5,748 nt of DNA. It comes from DASUFH01 sp036274645. Its GTDB lineage: Bacteria; Acidobacteriota; Terriglobia; 20CM-2-55-15. The position numbers and the translations under genes were made by a program. The stretch's first letter is position 1. Every line of letters begins with the position of its first letter. Where the stretch lies: the NCBI GenBank assembly GCA_036274645.1, contig DASUFH010000233.1, positions 1-5,748 of the forward strand, written 5' to 3'. The notes under the pieces were generated by a model, which was given only the letters and a program-made list of their open reading frames with translations, did not search any database and was not told where the DNA came from. Of this stretch, positions 1 through 5,220 are shown in pieces.

Positions 1-1
1 A

Positions 2-1624
2 CCGGGATTGGTTGACCCGGCTCGGAACATCAACTGTCCGGCGGGAACCATCTACCAGAGCGGATCGGCCCATCTGAGAAACGCCAGAACGGATCTCTAT
101 GGACAGATCTCGCAGCTGCTGGCGAACGGCAACTTCTACGCAGTCGCCAATGTGCTGGCCGCGACTTCGCCGTCGACGGGCGGAGCTACGACGACGCCAT
201 CGAACACGGCGCCAACCGGTAACCGCAATACGGCCTTCGGCTCCACGCTCGGAGGGGCGCTGCTCCGTAACGGTTGCGACCGGCTCGCCATGGCGACGTC
301 CACACTCCGTTACGATCTGATCGGGGGCAGCGCCACGCAGGGGAACCTGAACTCCGTGCGGTGTTTCCCGGAAGATTACCTGATCGCGAACCCGACCCTT
401 TCAACGGGTAATACTCAGGTGAGCGGAGGCAGCATTTTCGCTCCGGTTCCCATCGCGACCGCTGGGAGCAACACCGGTGGTCAGGGTGTGGTCTATAAGG
501 ACACGTGGGGCTACACCAACTACCATCAGTTCCAGGCACAGTACACACTGCGGCTATCTTCCGGCGTCAGCTTCCAGGCTACCTACCTGACGTCGAAAAC
601 GCTGGCTCTACCGCGCGACTTCTACCGGACAAACACGTTCAACTCGAACGCGCTGGGTGGTCAGTCGTTCGGATCAGTTACCGGCTTCAGCGATCCGAAA
701 AATGAGGAAACGCGGAAGCAGGACTACGGAGAATCGAGCGACAGCCTGAAGCACGCCATCCGGGTCAACGGTGTGTTCCCGTTGCCGTTCGGTCCGGGCC
801 AGCCGCTGCTGAGCACGGCGCCCGGCTGGGTGACGAAGATTCTTGGTGGCTGGCAGATGGGCATCATCTATAACGCCCAGTCCGGACAGCCGATGAGCAT
901 CTTTGCCGCTGAAACCATGTTCGGTTCGTCGGCGGCAACCGCCTCGGGCTGCGACGCCTATTCGGGCACGTTGTTCCAGGGTGGATCGAATTGCGCCTCC
1001 GGGCTGGTTTTCCCGGACGTGGTTTCTCCGCTGTGGACCAATCCCACGGGAAGCTGTGAGCGGAACGCGGCGGACGGTAGCCTGACGTATTTCGGCAATC
1101 CGAGTCCGTTTGCGGTCATTCCCGACCCCCAGTGCACGAGCGGCACGGTTGCGCTCAACGCCGACCGGACGGGAGGCATGGCTCTGGCCGCCCAGTGCAA
1201 TCTGAAAGCGCTGGTCCTGAAAGTTCCGACCGGCACGCCGGGCGCGTTCGCGCTCAGCGACACCGATCCGACCCCCGTGCTGATCATGCTGCAGAATCCC
1301 ATGCCGGGCCACCAGGGCAGCCTGGGCGGCGGCACCATGAAGCAGCCGGGCCGGTTCTATCTGGACGCGAACCTCGCCAAGACGTTCATGTTCACCGAAC
1401 GGCGCGGCATCCAGATCCGTATCGACGCGACCAACGTGCTGAACCACCCGACGCCCGCCGATCTGTACCTCAGCCTCGGACCGTCGGGGGACTCGTCGGA
1501 CGTGATCATCGACAAGTTCAATACGTCGAACGCGCAGCGGTCGGCATACGCCAGCGGTTGCGTCGGTATCAACGCGTTCTGCGGCCGCCAGGTCCAGTTC
1601 GGTATCCGCATGATCAACAACTAA
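2..1624 (+). CDS. TonB-dependent receptor, Oar-like (C-terminal part, 5' truncated by window)
   Basis: The frame is open from base 2 to the TAA at 1622-1624, so the true start lies upstream. About 540 residues are visible; family members usually exceed 1000 residues, with an N-terminal carboxypeptidase-regulatory-like domain and a plug that are not seen here. Counting from the TTG codon at 8, hallmarks of the acidobacterial receptor family appear in order: NYHQFQAQYTLRLSSGVSFQATYLTSKTL-type strand pair (about 171-199), SLKHAIRVNGVFPLPFG (about 246-262), ILGGWQMGIIYNAQSGQP (about 278-295), DATNVLNHP (about 473-481) and a closing strand RQVQFGIRMI (527-536). These match beta-barrel strands of an outer-membrane protein that would import a ligand with energy from TonB-ExbBD. 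The ligand cannot be read from sequence. The protein ends in Asn-Asn rather than the usual terminal Phe, and ten cysteines lie in the visible part. A strong terminator follows at once. Family call is confident, substrate unknown. Confidence 0.88.
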   Translation, partial: PGLVDPARNINCPAGTIYQSGSAHLRNARTDLYGQISQLLANGNFYAVANVLAATSPSTGGATTTPSNTAPTGNRNTAFGSTLGGALLRNGCDRLAMATSTLRYDLIGGSATQGNLNSVRCFPEDYLIANPTLSTGNTQVSGGSIFAPVPIATAGSNTGGQGVVYKDTWGYTNYHQFQAQYTLRLSSGVSFQATYLTSKTLALPRDFYRTNTFNSNALGGQSFGSVTGFSDPKNEETRKQDYGESSDSLKHAIRVNGVFPLPFGPGQPLLSTAPGWVTKILGGWQMGIIYNAQSGQPMSIFAAETMFGSSAATASGCDAYSGTLFQGGSNCASGLVFPDVVSPLWTNPTGSCERNAADGSLTYFGNPSPFAVIPDPQCTSGTVALNADRTGGMALAAQCNLKALVLKVPTGTPGAFALSDTDPTPVLIMLQNPMPGHQGSLGGGTMKQPGRFYLDANLAKTFMFTERRGIQIRIDATNVLNHPTPADLYLSLGPSGDSSDVIIDKFNTSNAQRSAYASGCVGINAFCGRQVQFGIRMINN

Positions 1625-1650
1625 CCGGATACGTCTGCCCCCCCCTTCTT

Positions 1651-1685
1651 GGCGCCGCCGGCCGAACCGGCGGCGCCTTTTTGTT
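1651..1685 (+). terminator. Rho-independent terminator of the receptor gene
   Basis: An 11-bp perfect stem (GGCGCCGCCGG at 1651-1661 with CCGGCGGCGCC at 1667-1677) encloses a 5-nt loop CCGAA and is followed by TTTTTGTTT. It begins 26 bp after the receptor stop codon. The U-tract lies only on the + strand side, so it is directional. It separates the receptor from the transporter gene downstream. Confidence 0.93.
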
Positions 1686-1707
1686 TCTGTGATGAAGCTT
1701 TCCGCCG

Positions 1708-1719
1708 TATTCTCCTTCG
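1708..1719 (+). promoter_or_regulatory. Possible -10 box (TATTCT) for a leaderless transporter mRNA
   Basis: TATTCT at 1708-1713 matches the -10 consensus at four of six positions, including the key T, A and final T. It ends 6 nt before the GTG at 1720. No convincing -35 hexamer lies 16-18 bp upstream, and that region overlaps the T-rich tail of the terminator. No Shine-Dalgarno sequence precedes either the GTG at 1720 or the ATG at 1732, which fits a leaderless transcript. The call is inference from position only. Confidence 0.35.
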
Positions 1720-2901
1720 GTGACTGATTCGATGCGGCGTCTGGCCGTTCTCATTGCCGTGGCAACCGTCGATTTGATGGGCGCGGCGATGGTCTTTCCC
1801 CTCATCCCGTTTTATGCCCTCAAGCTGAACGCTTCCCCGACCGTAGTCGGGGCTGTCCTCTCTTCGTTCTTCGTTGCGCAGCTGGTATCCGCTCCGCTCT
1901 GGGGGCGGGTGTCGGACCGGTATGGACGACGTCCCGCGCTCCTGGCCGGGCTGGCCGCATTGACCGCCGGGTACGTGATCTTCGGGTTCGCAGATTCAAT
2001 CGGCATGTTGTTTCTGGCGAGAATGGTTCAGGGCGCCGGCGGGGGCACCACTGCCGTGACCCAGGCCTATGTGGCCGACACGCTGCCGCCCGCTGAACGC
2101 GCTCGAGGTCTGGGCTGGTTGTCGGCCGGCACCAACGTGGGAACAATGATCGGCCCGGCGATCGGATCCCTGGCGTCAGTCTGGGGACAATTCGGTCCGG
2201 GCATTCTCGCCGCTTCGCTTTGCGCTCTCAACCTTGTCGGCGCCTGGCTCTGGCTGCCGGAGTCGCGGAAGCCTGGCGCTTTGCCGGCAGCGCGCAAGCC
2301 CGTCTGGAATGGGGTCTGGACGGTCGTACGCCGGCCTCAGGGTGTGGTTCCACGCCTGACGCTGATCTATGGGGCTGGAATGTTCGGTTTATCGTCGATG
2401 TCCGCCATCCTTTCTCTCTATCTGGGAGCGCGTTTTGGCTTCACGGAACGTACGGTGGGATACGTCTTCTTATATGTCGGGGTCTTTTCGGTGGTGATGC
2501 GGTCTGCCCTGGTCGGTCCCATTGTGGATCGCATCGGGGAACCCCGGTCCATTCGGGTCGGCGCCGCAGCTCTGATTGCGGGGCTGATCGGATATCCCTT
2601 TGCTTCCAACCTGTGGGCATTAGCGGTCGTGGTTCCACTTATTCCGGTCGGTACGGCGCTGTTGTTTCCCGCCACCACGGCCCTGATGTCCCGGGCGACC
2701 GAGAAAGGTGAAGTCGGCGCAACCATGGGTGTCGCCCAAACGTTTGCAGGCATATCAAGGCTCGTGGCGCCAATCACTTCCACCACCCTGTTTCAATATG
2801 GTGGGCGCGCCGCGCCATTCTACTTTGCGGCGACCGGCGTCGCCCTGGCCAGCCTGCTGGCCTCGGGTCTGCCGTCCTTTTCCGAGGATCAGGCCGCCTG
2901 A
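1720..2901 (+). CDS. MFS transporter, DHA1/TetA-like drug:H+ antiporter type
   Basis: This is a 393-residue inner-membrane protein of the usual length for a 12-helix major facilitator. Counting from the GTG at 1720: helix 1 carries Asp18; loop 2-3 holds motif A as GRVSDRYGRRP (62-72); helix 4 has the motif B pattern RMVQGAGGG (101-109, Arg101, Gln104, Gly105); helix 5 has the antiporter motif C as GTMIGPAIG (141-149). A hydrophilic central loop lies near 180-210, and a weaker motif A copy (DRIGEPRS) lies between helices 8 and 9. Motif C indicates proton-coupled export rather than uptake. The nearest well-known relatives are TetA- and Bmr-like multidrug exporters; the substrate cannot be assigned. 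An ATG at 1732 is an alternative start that would lose four residues. The gene follows a terminator, so it is probably its own transcription unit. No drug-resistance claim is justified from sequence alone. Confidence 0.9.
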   Translation: MTDSMRRLAVLIAVATVDLMGAAMVFPLIPFYALKLNASPTVVGAVLSSFFVAQLVSAPLWGRVSDRYGRRPALLAGLAALTAGYVIFGFADSIGMLFLARMVQGAGGGTTAVTQAYVADTLPPAERARGLGWLSAGTNVGTMIGPAIGSLASVWGQFGPGILAASLCALNLVGAWLWLPESRKPGALPAARKPVWNGVWTVVRRPQGVVPRLTLIYGAGMFGLSSMSAILSLYLGARFGFTERTVGYVFLYVGVFSVVMRSALVGPIVDRIGEPRSIRVGAAALIAGLIGYPFASNLWALAVVVPLIPVGTALLFPATTALMSRATEKGEVGATMGVAQTFAGISRLVAPITSTTLFQYGGRAAPFYFAATGVALASLLASGLPSFSEDQAA

Positions 2902-2950
2902 AATAGGCCGGCTGGGGCCGGTCCATCCGCCCCTTTCCGCGCCGGTGTCG

Positions 2951-2956
2951 TATAAT
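2951..2956 (+). promoter_or_regulatory. Perfect -10 hexamer TATAAT upstream of ilvE
   Basis: TATAAT occurs in the 76-bp gap between the transporter stop (2899-2901) and the aminotransferase start. It is striking in DNA of this G+C content. It would place transcription start near 2963, giving a leader of about 15-27 nt depending on the start codon. No TTGACA-like -35 element is seen 16-18 bp upstream, where the sequence is C-rich, and there is no TGn extension. The promoter may be weak or need an activator. Confidence 0.5.
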
Positions 2957-2977
2957 GCCCAGAAGCGCGCCGGCGCT

Positions 2978-3931
2978 ATGAGGTGTGTGGTGCTACCTAA
3001 ATACGTATTCTTCAAGGATCGAATCGTTCCATATTCCGAAGCCAAAGTGGGCGTGCTGACGCACGGTCTGAACTATGGCACAGGGGTATTCGGCGGACTA
3101 CGCGGGTACTGGAACGACGACGAAGAACAGCTCTTTGTCTTCCGCCCACACGATCACTTCGAGCGCTTTCTACAGTCGACTCGATTGCTCTGCATGGAAC
3201 TCCCGTACCAGGCGTCCGACCTTGTGAGGGCGATGACCGACCTGGTGAGCCGGGAAGCCTTCCGCGAGGATTGCTACATTCGCCCGCTGGCCTTCTACGG
3301 CGACGAGATCATCGGAGTGAAGCTTCACGGCCTCCATCCGGAGGTGTCCATGCTGGCGCTGCCGTTCGGTCAGTACTGCACGAACGAAGACAGCATGCAC
3401 GTGACGTTTTCTTCCTGGCGGCGCGTCGACGACAACATTATTCCCGCGCGCGGCAAGATTTCCGGAGCGTATGTCAATTCGGCGTTTTCGAAAACAGACG
3501 CGGTCCGCGCCGGATTCGATGAGGTTCTCGTTCTGAATCAGGATGGGCACGTTTCCGAAGGTTCTGCCGCCAATCTGTTTGTGTTGCGCAACGGTGTGTG
3601 GGCCACGCCGGCGATCACCGACAACGTTCTGGAAGGGATCACGCGGCGCACCATTATTCAATTGATGCGGGACGAACTCGGCATGTCCGTGGTTGAACGG
3701 CCGATCGACCGCACTGAAGTTTATCTGGCGGACGAGGCGTTCCTGTGTGGAACCGGCGTTCAGATCAGCGTCATTGGGCGAGTCGACTTCCGTACGGTGG
3801 GATCGGGCGGTCTGGGGCCATCCACGGCGCGCATCCGCCAGATTTATTACGACGTCGTCAAAGGACGTATGGCGAAATACCGGACCTGGTGTCACCCAGT
3901 CTATGGCGCCGGAACAAAAAAAAGCCGATAG
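2978..3931 (+). CDS. ilvE: Branched-chain amino acid aminotransferase (class IV PLP enzyme)
   Basis: This cytoplasmic enzyme would transfer the amino group between glutamate and the 2-oxo acids of leucine, isoleucine and valine, using pyridoxal phosphate. Counting from the ATG at 2978 (317 residues, normal length): an N-terminal block FFKDRIVPYSEAKVGVLTHG (11-30) and LNYGTGVFGG, then YIRPLAFYGDEIIGVKLHG (100-118), SSWRRVDDNIIPARGKISGAY (145-165) with Lys160 as the PLP Schiff-base lysine, SEGSAANLF (193-201) with Glu194 near the cofactor, DNVLEGITRRTI (215-226), and the GTGVQISVIG loop (258-267). The style resembles cyanobacterial and acidobacterial IlvE more than the E. coli enzyme. A GTG at 2990 is a credible alternative start: it lies 6 nt after a GAGG, and family members usually begin just before LPKY. 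No other branched-chain biosynthesis gene is in view. The 3' end carries an eight-A run in codons for Thr-Lys-Lys. D-amino acid transaminase is a less likely alternative within class IV. Confidence 0.93.
   Translation: MRCVVLPKYVFFKDRIVPYSEAKVGVLTHGLNYGTGVFGGLRGYWNDDEEQLFVFRPHDHFERFLQSTRLLCMELPYQASDLVRAMTDLVSREAFREDCYIRPLAFYGDEIIGVKLHGLHPEVSMLALPFGQYCTNEDSMHVTFSSWRRVDDNIIPARGKISGAYVNSAFSKTDAVRAGFDEVLVLNQDGHVSEGSAANLFVLRNGVWATPAITDNVLEGITRRTIIQLMRDELGMSVVERPIDRTEVYLADEAFLCGTGVQISVIGRVDFRTVGSGGLGPSTARIRQIYYDVVKGRMAKYRTWCHPVYGAGTKKSR
2980..2983 (+). promoter_or_regulatory. GAGG ribosome binding site favouring GTG 2990 as the ilvE start
   Basis: GAGG overlaps the ATG at 2978 and sits 6 nt before the GTG at 2990, an ideal distance. 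The ATG itself has only AGAAG at 2961-2965, 12 nt away. Starting at 2990 gives a protein beginning (f)Met-Leu-Pro-Lys-Tyr, which matches where relatives normally start. The site therefore argues that the first four codons from 2978 may be leader rather than coding. Confidence 0.45.
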
Positions 3932-3990
3932 CTGAACTTCTGGCCAAAGATTGACGTCCGGCCAATCTCGCTTGTCTGTGGCCCGCAATA

Positions 3991-4010
3991 CGCGAACGCT
4001 GTGGTTCGCG
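3991..4010 (+). repeat. Perfect 7-bp inverted repeat just upstream of the exported-protein gene
   Basis: CGCGAAC at 3991-3997 pairs exactly with GTTCGCG at 4004-4010 across the 6-nt loop GCTGTG. It ends 14 bp before the ATG at 4025. It has no following U-tract, so it is not a terminator for ilvE. It could be an operator for a dimeric regulator or a leader-RNA hairpin that limits access to the start codon. The sequence does not show which. Confidence 0.45.
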
Positions 4011-4024
4011 AACTCGAAGCCATC

Positions 4025-5008
4025 ATGAAAGCAGCTTTTCTAATCGCCGCAATGCTGATCGTTCCTGCGGCCGCCGCGCAAAAAAAGGTCGATCGGCCCA
4101 AGGTCCATGCGGACTTCTATTTCGGTTCCATCCCTCCCGCTCCGGAAGCCGCCGCCGCGTTATCGAAGGACAAGGCCCGCCTGGTAATGGTCGGTTATCA
4201 CGAAGGTTGGTCCGAGTCCAAGATGGCGAAGGAACTGGGGCTGACCACCCGCGAAATCGACGGCATCCACACCGAACTGATGGACCTCGGACTTTTGGGC
4301 CGCTATCGGGGAGACTTTGTCCCGGCGGTGCTCGTCGTTCGCGATCGGGATATCGAGGAGTTGCAAAGCGCCCTGGATCGCGATGTACGGGATTTTGCCG
4401 TGGTGGTCCAGGCCGGGATGCGCGACATCGAGACGCTGCTGTCTTCATTTTCGGGCGGCAAGGACGTTCCGATGGACGAGCGCCTTTACGCCGCGATGGT
4501 GGGAGGCGTTCTGTTCAGCGGAATGGTGGAGGTCTTTGCAGACGACAAGACCTTCCTGCCGGCGCCGCCGGCGCACGGAAAGAGCGAGTTCTACGGCTGG
4601 CTTGTGGAGGGTGATCGGGACTGGGCAGGGAAGATCCAACGGGATTCATGGGATTCAGAGAGTTACCAGCTGGTTTCAGTCGGGGACTCTTTGCTTGAGC
4701 AGAAGCCGTCGCTCGATGACGTTCGCCGTTCCGGATTCGTCCTTGAAGAAGTTGAGGCGCGCCGCTTTCGTTCGTATGCGGTGGTTCTGGCCCGGGACAA
4801 GCTTCTGCCGTTTTTCAAGAGTCAGCGTGACGATCTATTGAAGGCTCACCGGAAGGTCGATTCCGGACGTTATTCGGCATTCAAGACTTTCTTTGCCTGG
4901 TACTACACCATGCTCGTCAACAGAACTGTCGATCGCCTCGTCATGTCCAAAATTCTCACTCCACCATCGACTCCTTACGTATATGCGCTGAAAATGCCCG
5001 TCCGATAG
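4025..5008 (+). CDS. Exported protein of unknown function with a winged-helix-like domain
   Basis: I do not recognise this 327-residue protein. Counting from the ATG at 4025, residues 1-18 form a clear signal peptide: Met-Lys, a hydrophobic core AAFLIAAMLIVP, then AAAA with probable cleavage before Gln19. The mature part is therefore expected outside the cytoplasm. Residues 47-105 read as a winged helix-turn-helix: a helix (about 47-60), SESKMAKELG (63-72), a turn, TTREIDGIHTELMDLGLL (74-91) and a hairpin-like wing GRYRGDFVPAVLVV (92-105). A mixed alpha/beta region follows, with a glycine-rich hydrophobic stretch MVGGVLFSGMVEVF (158-171). The C-terminus holds a charged helix (about 259-278) and an aromatic helix FKTFFAWYYTML (286-297) followed by NRTVDRLVMSKILTPP, which looks like a second short HTH-like turn. 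A GTG at 4001 would add eight residues before the signal peptide and is less likely. The ribosome site is weak (GAAG at 4016-4019). It stands 93 bp after ilvE, so co-transcription is possible. Confidence 0.72.
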   Translation: MKAAFLIAAMLIVPAAAAQKKVDRPKVHADFYFGSIPPAPEAAAALSKDKARLVMVGYHEGWSESKMAKELGLTTREIDGIHTELMDLGLLGRYRGDFVPAVLVVRDRDIEELQSALDRDVRDFAVVVQAGMRDIETLLSSFSGGKDVPMDERLYAAMVGGVLFSGMVEVFADDKTFLPAPPAHGKSEFYGWLVEGDRDWAGKIQRDSWDSESYQLVSVGDSLLEQKPSLDDVRRSGFVLEEVEARRFRSYAVVLARDKLLPFFKSQRDDLLKAHRKVDSGRYSAFKTFFAWYYTMLVNRTVDRLVMSKILTPPSTPYVYALKMPVR

Positions 5009-5024
5009 CGCGCGCCCACCGCTC

Positions 5025-5157
5025 CCGGCTGTCCATTGTTCATTGCCTGTTATCGATTGTGAAATAGGGGCTGTTTCATTGCCCGCCCCGGCAGGCCAGC
5101 GAACAATTAAGAAGTTCATCGGACAATCGATAACAGGCAATGAACAATGACAGCCGG
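5025..5157. repeat. 133-bp inverted-repeat element (REP/MITE-like, non-coding)
   Basis: The left arm (5025-5060) and right arm (5123-5157) are reverse complements over 35 positions, broken only by one extra C at 5033. The inner 27 bp (5034-5060 with 5123-5149) are perfect, and the outer 8 bp are CCGGCTGT with ACAGCCGG. The pairing can be extended outward by about 2-3 bp with a further one-base bulge. The 62-nt spacer (5061-5122) has no open frame of note, but could form a minor inner hairpin GGGGC (5067-5071) with GCCCC (5085-5089). No U-tract follows either arm and no target-site duplication is visible. The arms are rich in ATTG/TTCATTG-type short words, unlike the G+C-rich surroundings. It could be a MITE remnant, a dispersed palindromic repeat, or a transcription barrier between the flanking genes. 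Confidence 0.85.
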
Positions 5158-5184
5158 AGGACGTCGACTGTCGTCTGTCCGAAC

Positions 5185-5213
5185 TTGACGTGAGCGCGCG
5201 GTTTGTCTAGTCT
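5185..5213 (+). promoter_or_regulatory. Promoter of the solute-binding protein gene (TTGACG - 17 bp - TAGTCT)
   Basis: TTGACG at 5185-5190 matches the -35 consensus at five of six bases. After the ideal 17-bp spacer, TAGTCT at 5208-5213 keeps the T, A and final T of the -10 box. Transcription would begin near 5220-5221, on the GTG start codon itself. No Shine-Dalgarno sequence is present between the box and the GTG, so the mRNA is probably leaderless. Confidence 0.6.
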
Positions 5214-5220
5214 TGCTCGC

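Noticed and set aside
674..1447. Long antisense open frame (257 codons) opposite the receptor
   Set aside because: It is the mirror of a clearly coding G+C-rich gene, with Arg/Ala/Gly-rich low-information composition and no recognisable domain.
2908..2921. Small hairpin CCGGC-TGGG-GCCGG after the transporter stop codon, as a terminator
   Set aside because: The stem is only 5 bp and no T-tract follows. In DNA this rich in G+C such a stem is expected by chance.
2708..2977. In-frame upstream extension of ilvE into the end of the transporter gene
   Set aside because: The extra 90 residues would overlap the conserved final helices of the transporter in another frame and are absent from the aminotransferase family.
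3948..3968. AGATTG / CAATCT hairpin after ilvE as a terminator, and TTGACG at 3951 as a -35 box
   Set aside because: The stem has 6 bp, a 9-nt loop and no U-tract. No TAnnnT box lies 16-18 bp after TTGACG, so neither reading is convincing.
3170..3988. Antisense open frame (272 codons) opposite ilvE
   Set aside because: The + strand carries the full conserved aminotransferase motifs. The reverse frame has no motif or plausible start context and is a shadow of codon bias.
5025..5157. Inverted repeat as a complete insertion sequence or CRISPR repeat pair
   Set aside because: The 62-nt spacer has no transposase, no target-site duplication is visible, and there are only two inverted copies, not direct repeats with regular spacers.
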